From: Myxococcales bacterium
GTDB lineage: Bacteria; Myxococcota_A; Polyangia; Palsa-1104
Assembly (NCBI GenBank): GCA_028287105.1
Contig: JAQBQH010000044.1
Span: 1 to 59,335, forward strand
DNA length: 59,335 nt
Direction: 5' to 3'
Part shown: in pieces, positions 25,011 to 34,421 of the stretch
Position numbering within the stretch: position 1 is the stretch's first letter
Layout: every line of letters begins with the position of its first letter
Notes under the pieces: model-generated
The model's input: only the letters and a program-made list of their open reading frames with translations
What the model was told of the DNA's origin: nothing
Databases searched by the model: none
Program-made: the position numbers and the translations under genes

Positions 25011-26015
25011 CTATTCCAAGCGGGGGTCGAACGGACGACGCGGCATCGGGTTGTCTTCGCGGTCGTAGTAGCGCTCGATGTTGTCGGTCCACAGCCAGAT
25101 GTGCTCGGCCAGCTGGTGCCCGTAGTCGAGGATGCGGCCGGCGCGCGCCGCCGGGACGACGTCGACCTCCTTCAAGATGTCGAGGAACAGATCGGAGTGC
25201 TGATACTTCACGTCGAGATCGAGGTGCGCGTAGATGGGCTGGATCGCCTCGTTGGGAACGCTGTACAGCTCGGCGCAGCGCTGGTAGTACGGGTTGTAGG
25301 TGGCGCGCTCGATGGTGGTGCCCTCGAGGACGGCCGAGCAGATGGAGTACGCGAGAATGTCCTCGCGCGCCGCCTGGCGCATGAAGTTGGACAGGGCCAG
25401 CGTCATCGGCAGCGGCACCGACGAGGACACGGCCGGCTCACTGTAGCCGAGCGCCTTGAGCGACTTCATGAAGTAGTGGTAGTGGTTCCACTCCTCGGCG
25501 TAGTGCTTGGCGCGCAGCGCCTTCAGCGGCTTGTCGCGCGTGTGCGCGCAGCTGAGCGGCATGTGGCGGTTGGCGTTGCGCGTGTAGTGGTAGAGCTCGA
25601 TCAGCCAGCCGGCGAACAGCCGGAGCGAGCCACCGCCCGAGGTCATTCGCTCCCAGAACGGATGCGAGAACGCCTCGTCGAGCCAGCTCGGCAGCAGCTT
25701 CGCGAAGTAGTCGCGATGGAGCTCGATCCCGCTGACGACGGCCGGCAGGGAGTCCTTGCGGTAGAGCAGCCCGGCCTCGGCCAGCTGCCCGAGCCGCCGC
25801 TCGAGGCCCGCCGGCCCGACGCCGGCGTCGAGCGCCAGCGCCGCCAAGGGCCGCGACGACGGCAGCCACTCGGCGACGCGATCGTAGAAGGCGGCCTCCT
25901 TGGGGCCCAGCTCGATGACACGATCGGAGAGGCGTAGTGCGACGGCCTCGCCGTCGAGCGGGATGGTCTCGTACACCCGGCGGGCGCCGTATGCGCGTTC
26001 GGTCGTGATGGTCAT
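25011..26015 (-). CDS. Winged-helix (PqqD/RRE-like) plus haem-oxygenase-like dimetal oxidase, copy 2
   Basis: Codes for 334 residues, the same length as copy 1, and is first in the leftward arm. An N-terminal strand pair (GEAVALRL, DRVIEL) is followed by helices ending LAEAGLL, as in PqqD/RRE-type winged helices. The helical oxidase domain contains Glu140, EEWNH with Glu174/Glu175 and His178, and Asp268 with His273 spaced Dx4H exactly as in copy 1. The first metal-ligand region differs: LYHYTRNANRH lacks the internal Glu of copy 1's YIEGAYEH. One copy may therefore be catalytic and the other a partner, or they act on different residues. They probably pair as a heterodimer, which is inference. 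Confidence 0.72.
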   Translation of the reverse strand: MTITTERAYGARRVYETIPLDGEAVALRLSDRVIELGPKEAAFYDRVAEWLPSSRPLAALALDAGVGPAGLERRLGQLAEAGLLYRKDSLPAVVSGIELHRDYFAKLLPSWLDEAFSHPFWERMTSGGGSLRLFAGWLIELYHYTRNANRHMPLSCAHTRDKPLKALRAKHYAEEWNHYHYFMKSLKALGYSEPAVSSSVPLPMTLALSNFMRQAAREDILAYSICSAVLEGTTIERATYNPYYQRCAELYSVPNEAIQPIYAHLDLDVKYQHSDLFLDILKEVDVVPAARAGRILDYGHQLAEHIWLWTDNIERYYDREDNPMPRRPFDPRLE

Positions 26016-26147
26016 GCGCGGGTTCTCGGCCGCGTCGACCCGCGTTCTAGACGCGTGTTGCGACGCGAGACGCCCCGACGGTGCGCCCGGTCACTTGCGG
26101 CGCGGCGATGCTGCCGCTACGCTCGGCGCCCGATTCGAGGAGGCAAG
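26016..26147. promoter_or_regulatory. Divergent promoter region between oxidase and M16 peptidase arms
   Basis: This 132-base gap must drive the leftward oxidase arm and the rightward peptidase pair. A GGAGG ribosome-binding site (26138-26142) precedes the peptidase ATG. I see no clear operator. Confidence 0.35.
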
Positions 26148-27515
26148 ATGAGGCCGCTGACATTGCTCGCGCTGGTGTTCACGCCGACGCTGGTGACCGC
26201 CGCACCACCGCCCGTGCAGCAAAAAACGATGCCCAACGGCTTGCAGGTGCTGGTCGCCGAAGATCACTCGGTCCCGCTCATCACCGTCGAGATCGCGGCC
26301 AAGAACGGCTCGATGACCGAGAGCCCCGAGTACAACGGGCTCTCGCATCTCTACGAGCACATGTTCTTCAAGGCCAACGCCGGCATCCCGACTCAGGAAG
26401 CGTACATGACGCGCGCCCGGCAGCTCGGGATGGTCTGGAACGGCACGACCAACACCGAGCGCGTGAACTACTTCTTCACCACGACGAGCGACCACTTTGC
26501 CGACGCGATGGTCTTCATGCGCGACGCCATCGTGTCGCCGCTGTTCGATGCCAAGGAGCTCGAGCGGGAGCGCGTCGTGGTCACCGGCGAGCTCGATCGC
26601 AACGAGTCGATGCCCGGCTATCACCTGTGGCACGAGGCGTCCAAGCGCATCTGGTGGAAGTACCCTTCGTACAAAGACCCGCTGGGCAACCGGCAGACGG
26701 TGCTGACGGCGACGCGCGAGAAGATGCTGACCATCAAGGATCGCTACTACGTGCCCAACAACTCGGTGCTGGTGGTGACCGGCGACGTGCGTGCCGCCGA
26801 CGTGTTCGCGCAGGCGGAGACGCTGTACGCGAAATGGAAGCGCGGCGAGGATCCGTTCAAGAAGCATCCGCTGGTCAAGCATCCGCCGATCAAGAAGACC
26901 GAAGTGGTGTTTGTGGAGCAGCCGGTCGAGAACGTCCAGGGGACGCTCGACTGGCACGGCCCGTCGACGGTGGGGCCGAGCGTTCCCTTGACCTACGCCG
27001 CCGACGTGTTGGGCACGGCGCTCAACGAGCCGGCGTCGAAGTTCCAGCAGGCGCTGGTCGACTCGGGCGCCTGCGTGCGGGCCTACTTCAACTGGCTGAC
27101 GGCGGTGAACACCGGGCCGATCACGATCAGCTTCGAGGCGCGACCGGACAAGGTCGACGCCTGCATCCGCGCGGCGCAGAGCGAAGTGAAGAACATGCGC
27201 TCGCCAGACTATCTCGGCGACGAGGAGACGGCCAACTCCATCCATCGGCTCGAGGTCGATGTTGCGCGCGAGCGCGAGAAGCCGAGCGACTATGCCCACA
27301 CCATCACCTTCTGGTGGACCTCGGCCGGGCTCGACTATTACAGGGGGTACATCGACCACGTGCGCAAGGTGAAGCGCGCCGACATGGCCCGCTTCGTCGA
27401 CGGCTTTTTGACCAACAAGCCGTACGTGCTGAGCGTCATGGTGTCGCCGGAGAGCGGCAAGGAGCTGCATTTGGATCAAGCACACTTCGAGACGCTGGCG
27501 GGGGTGCGCAAATGA
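26148..27515 (+). CDS. M16 zinc peptidase, catalytically competent
   Basis: Codes for 455 residues with a signal peptide (MRPLTLLALVF to VTAA), so it acts in the periplasm. The inverted zinc motif HLYEH gives His67, Glu70 and His71, and ELERERVVVTGELDRNE downstream carries the third ligand. The start is chosen for the GAGGAGG before ATG 26148. It overlaps its inactive partner (ATGA) and the two probably form the heterodimer common for bacterial M16B proteins. Such pairs degrade or trim peptides; PqqF/PqqG cut the PQQ precursor. Whether this pair processes the nearby 52-residue peptide is open, since it is exported and transcribed separately. Confidence 0.88.
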   Translation: MRPLTLLALVFTPTLVTAAPPPVQQKTMPNGLQVLVAEDHSVPLITVEIAAKNGSMTESPEYNGLSHLYEHMFFKANAGIPTQEAYMTRARQLGMVWNGTTNTERVNYFFTTTSDHFADAMVFMRDAIVSPLFDAKELERERVVVTGELDRNESMPGYHLWHEASKRIWWKYPSYKDPLGNRQTVLTATREKMLTIKDRYYVPNNSVLVVTGDVRAADVFAQAETLYAKWKRGEDPFKKHPLVKHPPIKKTEVVFVEQPVENVQGTLDWHGPSTVGPSVPLTYAADVLGTALNEPASKFQQALVDSGACVRAYFNWLTAVNTGPITISFEARPDKVDACIRAAQSEVKNMRSPDYLGDEETANSIHRLEVDVAREREKPSDYAHTITFWWTSAGLDYYRGYIDHVRKVKRADMARFVDGFLTNKPYVLSVMVSPESGKELHLDQAHFETLAGVRK

Positions 27516-28858
27516 GCCGCGCCACGATGATCGCGATGATGGCGTTGACGCTGGTGGGAGCGACGGCGCGCGCGGCCGAGGCGCCGGCGGCAGCCGCCGA
27601 CCCGGCGCCTGTCACCGACGGTGACATGACCGTCGGCTGGGTGCACGGCATGCAAATCCTGGTCAAGCGCGTGCCCAACGCCGAGTGGGTGGCGGGCCAG
27701 CTCTACATCAAAGGCGGCGCGCGCAACTGGACCAAGGCCGACGCTGGCATAGAGCGGCTGGCGCTCGCTGCCAGCGCCGCGGGCGGCACCGAGAAGCTCG
27801 ACAAGGAGGCGTTCTCGCGGCGGCTGACCAAGCTCGGCAGCGAGCTGCGCGCGCACTCCAACGAGGACTTCAGCGTGCTCGAGTCCAAGAGCCTCCGCGA
27901 TCAATGGGACGAGACCTTCGCGCTGTTGAGCGAGGCCTTCTTGCATCCGGCGCTGCCGGCGTCGGAGATCGAGCTGCAGCGGCAGCGGCAGCTATCGGAG
28001 CTCAAGCACGAGGAGGACGTGCCCGATCTGCGGCTCCGCGTGCTGTCGCATCAATTGATCTATCAGAATCATCCCTATCAGTACCGCGCGATCGGCACGA
28101 CCGAGTCGGTGAGCAAGCTGAACGCGCAGCAGCTGCGCGCACACCTCGGCAAGCTGCGCGAGAGTGGGCGTCTCCTCCTGGTCGTCGTCGGCGAGGTCGA
28201 CGCGGCGCATGTGATCGAGCAGGCGCGCGCGGCGTTCGGCGGGCTTCCGCGCGGCGCCTGGCGCGAGCTGCCGCTGCCGGCGCTGACGGTGGCCGGGCCA
28301 CGCCTCAATGCCGTCCAGAAGAAGCTGGCCACCAACTACATCCTCAGCGTCTTCCTCGGGCCCACCTGGCGCGACAAGGAGTACGCCACCGCGCTGGTGG
28401 CGATGGACGTGCTTCATTTCCGCGAGTTCCTCGAGGTGCGCACCAAGCGCAACCTGTCGTACGCGCCGTCGGCCGACTTCAACTCGCGCAGCGCCGTGCC
28501 GTGGGGAATCCTCTACGTGACGGCGGTCGACCCGACCGCGACGATGAAGGTGATGCTCGACGAGGCGGCCCGGCTGGCGCGCGAGCCGCTGGCGGACGAC
28601 GAGCTCGCCGGGAACAAGTCGGTGTTCCTGAGCCGCTATCTCATGAGCGCGGAGACCACGGATGGACAGGCGAGCCTCCTCGCCCAGATGCAGCTCTACG
28701 CGGGCGACTGGCGTCAGGCGCGCACCCTACCAGACCGCATTCGCACGGTGACGAGCGCCGACGTACAGGCGTTCGCCAAGAAGTACATGCACAAGCTGCA
28801 GACGGTCTATCTGGGCGACGCCAGCAAGATCGACAAGAAGCTCTTCGACGCGCTGTAG
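27512..28858 (+). CDS. M16 peptidase-like protein, inactive partner
   Basis: Codes for 448 residues with a signal peptide ending near TARAAEA. The fold matches its neighbour, but the HxxEH site is replaced by IERLAL, so zinc is not bound. The C-terminal domain keeps the Arg...Tyr substrate-contact segment (RTKRNLSY). Such subunits shape the peptide chamber while the partner cuts. The four-base overlap supports equal expression of the two. Confidence 0.85.
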   Translation: MSRATMIAMMALTLVGATARAAEAPAAAADPAPVTDGDMTVGWVHGMQILVKRVPNAEWVAGQLYIKGGARNWTKADAGIERLALAASAAGGTEKLDKEAFSRRLTKLGSELRAHSNEDFSVLESKSLRDQWDETFALLSEAFLHPALPASEIELQRQRQLSELKHEEDVPDLRLRVLSHQLIYQNHPYQYRAIGTTESVSKLNAQQLRAHLGKLRESGRLLLVVVGEVDAAHVIEQARAAFGGLPRGAWRELPLPALTVAGPRLNAVQKKLATNYILSVFLGPTWRDKEYATALVAMDVLHFREFLEVRTKRNLSYAPSADFNSRSAVPWGILYVTAVDPTATMKVMLDEAARLAREPLADDELAGNKSVFLSRYLMSAETTDGQASLLAQMQLYAGDWRQARTLPDRIRTVTSADVQAFAKKYMHKLQTVYLGDASKIDKKLFDAL

Positions 28859-28958
28859 CCGACGCGCCCGCAGCATCGCCTCCGCGCCCCGCTTAGTGAC
28901 CACCGCCGCACCCTCCACCCGAGCGTGAGCCGCTTGATGCCCGTTGCGGCAACTGTGG

Positions 28959-28976
28959 ATCATCGTGTACGATGAT
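28959..28976 (+). repeat. Inverted repeat spanning the kinase start codon
   Basis: ATCATCG (28959-28965) and CGATGAT (28970-28976) are complementary around a TGTA loop and enclose the ATG at 28972. No purine-rich ribosome-binding site precedes this ATG, whereas CGGAG at 28979-28983 lies six bases before an in-frame GTG at 28990. The true start may therefore be 28990, with the hairpin in the leader. Confidence 0.4.
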
Positions 28977-31900
28977 TACGGAGCAGCCTGTGCGCTGCCG
29001 GTTGTGCGGAGGGTCTGTGTACGACGGCGCAGAGTTCCTCTTTCGGGGCACCGAGAGGTTCGAGGTCATCAAGCCGCTCGGCTCGGGGGGCATGGGCGCC
29101 GTCTATCACGCGTTCGACCGCGAACGCCGAGTCGAGGTCGCGCTCAAGACCCTGCTCGCGTTCACTCCGGACGGCCTTCTCCGCTTCAAGCAAGAGTTTC
29201 GCGCGCTGCAGGATCTCAATCTGCACCATCCGAATCTCATCGGCATGGGCGAGCTCTACTGCGAAGGACGCGACTGGTTCTTCACGATGGAGCTCGTCGA
29301 CGGTGCAGAGTTCTTGACGCACGTCCGCCCGAGCCTCCCTCTGCGCCACTTCTCGCCCGACGCCGAGACCGTCCGCAGGATGCCGGTCGCCGACGACGCC
29401 GAAGTGTCGAACCGATTGCCATCGCGCGCGTTCGACGAGGGGCGGCTGCGAGTGTGCCTACCTCAGCTCGTCGCTGGTCTCGATGCGCTGCACCTGGCCG
29501 GAAAGATCCACCGCGACATCAAGCCCTCGAACGTCATGGTCACCCGAGAAGGGCGAATCGTGATCCTCGACTTCGGATTGATCACGGACGTCGATCGCCG
29601 CCAACAGCTGAGCCAGGGGAGCATCGTCGGAACCGTCGATTACATGGCACCCGAGCAGGCGGCAGGTGAACCGGTCGGGCCTCCCGCAGATTGGTACTCG
29701 CTCGGGGTCATGCTCTACGAAGCCATGACCGGTATCGTTCCGTTCATCGGACCGCCGCTCGAGGTGCTTACCAATAAGCAGCAACTCATTCCTCAGCCGC
29801 CCCGCTCGATCTTTCCGAACGTCCCGAGGGATCTCGACGCGCTCTCCTGCCAGCTTCTTCGGATCGAGCCGGATCAACGACCCGACGTGGGACAGATCTA
29901 CGACTGTCTTGGCGTCAAACATGAACGGGCCCGCTCGTTCAGCGCGGCCTCCATTGGTACGCAATCGACGCTGTTCATCGGACGGGAGGAGCACCTTCGC
30001 CAGCTACACACCGCCATGGGCGACGTTTGTAGCGGAAAGCCCCGCGTCCTCTACGTCGCTGGAGAATCCGGTGTCGGCAAGACGTCACTCGTCCACCGTT
30101 TCAAAGACACCATCGAGCTGACGCATCCGGATATCAACATTCGCGAGGGTCGTTGCTACGAGCGAGAGTCGGTTCCGTTCAAGGCGGTCGACAGCCTGGT
30201 AGACAACATCAGCCGCCACCTCATGAAGCTATCGAAGAGCGAGGCGACCCGCATGCTGCCCGCGGATCTCGCGCTGCTGTCGCAGGTATTCCCCGTCCTG
30301 CGACGGGTCGAAGCGGTCGCTGACGCGCAGACGAGCGGCGCGCCAATTCCCCAGAACCCCCGTGAGCAGCGCGACCGACTATTTGACGCCGTGCGCGAGC
30401 TGTTCCGAAATCTAGCCCACAAGCATCCTCTCGTCGTCATGATCGATGACCTCCAGTGGGCAGACGCCGATAGCCTGGCGATGCTCGCCGAGGTCATGCG
30501 GCCGCCGGCGCCGCGAATGCTCCTCATCGCGACCAGTCGAATCTCCGAATCGGCGGACGGAGAAGATCCGATGGCGCGACTCACGAACGCGATCGCCGGC
30601 GACGTGCTGCGCGTCGAACGACTGAGCCCAGACGAGGCGCAGCAGCTTGCGCGACTCCTGGTAAAGCGAGTCGGATCCTCGACAACGATCGTGCCCGAGC
30701 GCATTGCACACGAGGCCGCCGGCCACCCGCAGTTCATCGACGAGCTGATTCGACACGCGCACCTTCACGGTCTGCCACCAACGGGCGCACTGCAACTCGA
30801 AGATGCCCTCTGGCACCGTATCTCGCGCTTGGAGCCGCAGTCGCGTCGCCTGATGGAGATCGTCGCCCTCGCCCCAGGGCCGCTCGCACAAGACACGGCC
30901 GCCCATGCCGCCGAGCTCAATACGGGGCGCTTCCCGACGCACGCGAAGATCCTCCGTGCGGCGTCGCTGGTGCGAACCTCCGGTACCCGAGCGACGGACA
31001 CGATCGAGCCCTATCACGATCGCGTCCGCAGCGCGGTCCGCCGCAATCTGTCACCAGACGAGAGTCGAGCCGTGCATCGCCGAATTGCGCTGGCGCTGCA
31101 CACGACCGGGAAACCGGACCCGGCCGCGCTGGCGTTTCACTACCTCGAGGCCGGCGCGACCGATCAAGCGCACCGATTCGCGCACGAGGCTGCGATTCGC
31201 GCGGAGAAGGTTCTCGCTTTCGATCGCGCCGCGCATTTCTACGAGCTGTGCCTTCGCCATTCACCGGTCGATGTCGACCCACGCCCGCTGCATGTTTCGC
31301 TCGGCGCTGCGCTCGCAAACGCGGGTCGGGGCGTCGAGGCCGCGCGTGCGTTCCTCAAAGCGGCGGACAGCGCCACCGGCAACGAGGCGATGACGCTGCG
31401 CAGCCGCGCCGCGTCGCAGCTCCTTCGGGCCGGGCACCTCGACGAAGCAGAAGAGCTGTATCGCTCGATTCAGAGTGACATCGGGATGCCGCTCGCGCGT
31501 ACACCAAAGCAAGCGATTCCTGGCCTACTGTGGCGGCGCGCGCTCATCGCGTTTCGCGGCCTGAGATTCAGCGAACGCGATGCCAGCCGCGCGTCCGCTC
31601 ATGCGTTGGCCAGGATCGATACCGGCTTCTCGGTTGCGCTTGGCTTGTCGACGGTCGACACCGTCCGCGGCTCGAACCTTCAGGCGTGGCAACTCCTGAA
31701 GTCGCTGAGACTCGGCGAACCAACCCGCATCGCTCGAGGCCTCGCGCTCCAGGCGGCGATGCACGCGGCAGAGGGCGGCGGCCGAAAGGCCCAGACGACG
31801 GCCAAATACGTACTGGCCGCGGAAGAGATCGCCAAACGCGTCGGCGATGCGCACGCGTTAGGCCTCGGCCGATGGGCCGCCGGCGCTGCCGCCTACCTCG

Positions 31901-32754
31901 AAGGCCGCTGGAAAGCGGCGCACGCGCTGAACGAAGAGGCACTCCAGATCTATCGTACGCAGTGCGCCGGCGTTGCCTGGGAGATCGCGAGCGCTCAGGC
32001 GTTCTCGCTGTGGTCGCTCTACTATCTCGGTGAGATTGCTGCCATCGCTCACCGTCTGCCAACCCTGATCAACTCCGCCCGACAGCACGGCGATCTCTAC
32101 GACTCTACGAACCTCCGAACGTCGCACACGAATATCGTTTGGCTCGCTGCCGACGATCCCGCGCGATCCCGCACCGAGGTAGCGGAGGCCATTCGCGAGT
32201 GGTCGCCGTCGGGGTTTCACCTCCAGCACTACTACGAGCTGCATGCGCTCGCACAGGCAGACCTGTACGAAGGCGACGCCGAGTCGGCACTCCAGCGCGT
32301 CACCGACGCCTGGCCGCGCATGAAGCGAGCGTTCTTGATGAACATCGCCGCGGTGCGCCTCGAGATGTTGTTCTTGCGAGCTCGCGCCGCCCTGGCGCTG
32401 GCGGCCGAAGTCCCCTCCCGACGGAGAGCCATGCTCGACCAGGCTCGCAAAGACGCGCGCGCGCTCGCGTCGGCGAAAATGCCATGGTCGACCGGTTTCT
32501 CGCAATTGATCGTCGCCTGTGTATTCGCGATCGGCGGCGATGTCGAGGCTGCCCAACGGGCGCTGGCGGAGGCCACAGACACCTTCCTGGCGGCTGACAT
32601 GCGCCTCAGCGCTGCGATCGCATCGCGCCAACGAGCGAAGATCATCGGGGGCGACGACGGCCACCGGCTGTTGTCGACGGGCGAAGCCGTCATGAAGCGG
32701 GAGGGCATCCTCCGGCCCGAGCGATTCGCCTTCCTGTATGCGCCCGGGTGTTGA
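28972..32754 (+). CDS. Ser/Thr protein kinase fused to AAA ATPase and TPR region
   Basis: Codes for 1260 residues. A kinase domain (about 30-310) has the glycine loop [10 protein letters not shown], Lys59 in VALK, catalytic Asp182 in HRDIKPSN and Asp200 in DFG, so it should be active. A predicted-ATPase module follows, with Walker [10 protein letters not shown] (Lys370) and an acidic [10 protein letters not shown] Walker B. The last 550 residues are helical, alanine-rich TPR-like repeats. It matches large PknK-type signalling kinases abundant in Myxococcota. It is cytoplasmic, with no transmembrane segment seen. The stimulus is unknown; the PilZ-methyltransferase gene downstream on the same strand may be a partner. 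Confidence 0.88.
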   Translation: MITEQPVRCRLCGGSVYDGAEFLFRGTERFEVIKPLGSGGMGAVYHAFDRERRVEVALKTLLAFTPDGLLRFKQEFRALQDLNLHHPNLIGMGELYCEGRDWFFTMELVDGAEFLTHVRPSLPLRHFSPDAETVRRMPVADDAEVSNRLPSRAFDEGRLRVCLPQLVAGLDALHLAGKIHRDIKPSNVMVTREGRIVILDFGLITDVDRRQQLSQGSIVGTVDYMAPEQAAGEPVGPPADWYSLGVMLYEAMTGIVPFIGPPLEVLTNKQQLIPQPPRSIFPNVPRDLDALSCQLLRIEPDQRPDVGQIYDCLGVKHERARSFSAASIGTQSTLFIGREEHLRQLHTAMGDVCSGKPRVLYVAGESGVGKTSLVHRFKDTIELTHPDINIREGRCYERESVPFKAVDSLVDNISRHLMKLSKSEATRMLPADLALLSQVFPVLRRVEAVADAQTSGAPIPQNPREQRDRLFDAVRELFRNLAHKHPLVVMIDDLQWADADSLAMLAEVMRPPAPRMLLIATSRISESADGEDPMARLTNAIAGDVLRVERLSPDEAQQLARLLVKRVGSSTTIVPERIAHEAAGHPQFIDELIRHAHLHGLPPTGALQLEDALWHRISRLEPQSRRLMEIVALAPGPLAQDTAAHAAELNTGRFPTHAKILRAASLVRTSGTRATDTIEPYHDRVRSAVRRNLSPDESRAVHRRIALALHTTGKPDPAALAFHYLEAGATDQAHRFAHEAAIRAEKVLAFDRAAHFYELCLRHSPVDVDPRPLHVSLGAALANAGRGVEAARAFLKAADSATGNEAMTLRSRAASQLLRAGHLDEAEELYRSIQSDIGMPLARTPKQAIPGLLWRRALIAFRGLRFSERDASRASAHALARIDTGFSVALGLSTVDTVRGSNLQAWQLLKSLRLGEPTRIARGLALQAAMHAAEGGGRKAQTTAKYVLAAEEIAKRVGDAHALGLGRWAAGAAAYLEGRWKAAHALNEEALQIYRTQCAGVAWEIASAQAFSLWSLYYLGEIAAIAHRLPTLINSARQHGDLYDSTNLRTSHTNIVWLAADDPARSRTEVAEAIREWSPSGFHLQHYYELHALAQADLYEGDAESALQRVTDAWPRMKRAFLMNIAAVRLEMLFLRARAALALAAEVPSRRRAMLDQARKDARALASAKMPWSTGFSQLIVACVFAIGGDVEAAQRALAEATDTFLAADMRLSAAIASRQRAKIIGGDDGHRLLSTGEAVMKREGILRPERFAFLYAPGC

Positions 32755-32918
32755 AGACCGCAGACCCCACTCGCTGGGGAGAGCAGTCCATTTTGCCGTC
32801 AGTGCGCAATTAGTACTCGTGCGATTCCGCGGCTTGGCGGCGCAGAAACGCCGGGCACGGAACTTGGAGACAACGAGCGCGAACATCAGCAATTACGCGC
32901 GAGGAGAGTAAGAAACGT
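32755..32918 (+). promoter_or_regulatory. Intergenic leader with weak terminator-like hairpin
   Basis: CCCCA (32765-32769) pairs with TGGGG (32775-32779) shortly after the kinase stop; only a short ATTTT follows at 32790-32794, so termination would be weak. The rest of this gap must hold the promoter of the PilZ-methyltransferase gene, with GAGGAGAG at 32901-32908 as ribosome-binding site. Confidence 0.3.
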
Positions 32919-34403
32919 ATGGTTCGCTTCGAAAAAAACTTCGCTCAAGCGCTCGTCGCGGAATCGCGCCAACCCAAGCGGATGCGCGCACGGCGGCTCC
33001 GCATCGCCGATCTGAAGCTTGGAGAGGTGCGGGTGCGCTTGACCCACTCTTCGCTCGGGGACGTGGATGCCACCGCCGAAGACATCTCGCTCCACGGCGT
33101 CGCGCTCGTCGTTCCCGCGGCCGCGGCGCGAAGAGACCTCGTCCTCATCGGCGACCGGGTAGATCACCTGGTCCTCAGCTGCGCCGATGGCCGCCTGTAT
33201 GACGGCACCGCGACCGTTCGCCGCGTGAACGAACGGGGGGCTGAGCTCGTGCTCGGGCTCGAGGTCGACTCATCAGGAATCGATCTGAGCGAGGTCTACC
33301 GCTGCGGAACGCGCGTCGACTTCGCCAAGCGTTGGGAGCAAGCCTCCAGGGCGGCAAAGTACGAGCACATCGTGACGCCATTCAAGGAATGGGTCGGCTC
33401 GGTTCGGACGATGCTCGAAGGCGCGCAGCGTTTCTTGGACTTCGAAGACCGCACGCTGGCGAGCGAAGACTTGCGTACCGCGCAGCAGGCTCGCCAACAA
33501 TACCTGGCGGTCATCGTGCCTGACCTTTTGGCTCGCATCAACGAGGCGCGCGGAGAGCTGGCGAAGATCGTCGAAGGCTTCACGGACGAGCAGCATGCCG
33601 CCCACCGCGCGTACTCGTCGCTCCATCTCAGTCCGTTTCTGAAGCAGGCTCCGTTCGTTCGAAGAGCGCTCGAGAAGCCGCTCGGCTACGCCGGCGACTA
33701 CGAGATGATGAACATGCTCTATCGAGATCCCGCCGAGGGCGAGACACTCCTCGGCAAGGCTCTGAACTTCTGCTTCACTGAAGAGCCAGCGGCGCAAGCG
33801 AACAAGAATCGCATCGACTATATCGGCCGGCTGATCAGGCAGGCGCTAAAGGACCACCCCGAAGGGCGCGTGCGCATCGCCAGTCTCGGATGTGGACCGG
33901 CGCGCGAGATCGAGGCGCTTCTCCATAGCGCACCATCACTGGGCGCGCGCCTCGACATAGCACTCATCGACCAGGAGGACCGTGCCATCGCGCACTGCGA
34001 ACAAACGCTGGCGCCCCTGGCGGCCCGAACCGGCGCGCGGATCCGGTTCATCCGAGAGGGAATCCGCAACCTCCTCTCGAAAGATCGCTTGTCGCAGAAG
34101 CTCGGCCACTGCGCGCTCATCTACAGCGCCGGCCTGTTCGACTACCTCGAAGATCGGGCGTTCAGCCGCATTCTATCCGTGCTGTATGAAGCGCTCGTTC
34201 CCGGAGGACTGGTGGCCGTCGGAAACGTCGCATCCAACAATCCGTCGCGCTGGGTAATGGAATACTTTGCCGAGTGGTTCTTGATCCATCGGTCCCCTGC
34301 CGATCTCTTGCGGTTGTCGTCGGAGATCGCGAAAACGGCAGAGTCGGTCGACGTGGATGCGGAAGCGACCGGCATCAATCTGTTCCTTCGTATTCGAAGG
34401 TAG
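32919..34403 (+). CDS. PilZ domain fused to PhcB-like SAM-dependent methyltransferase
   Basis: Codes for 494 residues. The first ~125 form a PilZ domain: RMRAR (Arg21, Arg25) and DISLHG (Asp55, Ser57, Gly60) are the RxxxR and DxSxxG motifs that bind cyclic di-GMP. A helical linker follows, then KPLGYAGDYEMMN and the Rossmann motif LGCGPA (Gly324 region). The latter two resemble proteins annotated for synthesis of 3-hydroxypalmitic acid methyl ester, the PhcB signal enzyme. It may therefore make a fatty-acid methyl ester signal under cyclic di-GMP control, or methylate another substrate. The domain order is visible; the product is inference. Confidence 0.8.
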   Translation: MVRFEKNFAQALVAESRQPKRMRARRLRIADLKLGEVRVRLTHSSLGDVDATAEDISLHGVALVVPAAAARRDLVLIGDRVDHLVLSCADGRLYDGTATVRRVNERGAELVLGLEVDSSGIDLSEVYRCGTRVDFAKRWEQASRAAKYEHIVTPFKEWVGSVRTMLEGAQRFLDFEDRTLASEDLRTAQQARQQYLAVIVPDLLARINEARGELAKIVEGFTDEQHAAHRAYSSLHLSPFLKQAPFVRRALEKPLGYAGDYEMMNMLYRDPAEGETLLGKALNFCFTEEPAAQANKNRIDYIGRLIRQALKDHPEGRVRIASLGCGPAREIEALLHSAPSLGARLDIALIDQEDRAIAHCEQTLAPLAARTGARIRFIREGIRNLLSKDRLSQKLGHCALIYSAGLFDYLEDRAFSRILSVLYEALVPGGLVAVGNVASNNPSRWVMEYFAEWFLIHRSPADLLRLSSEIAKTAESVDVDAEATGINLFLRIRR

Positions 34404-34421
34404 GGGCGCCGCGCCGCGCGA

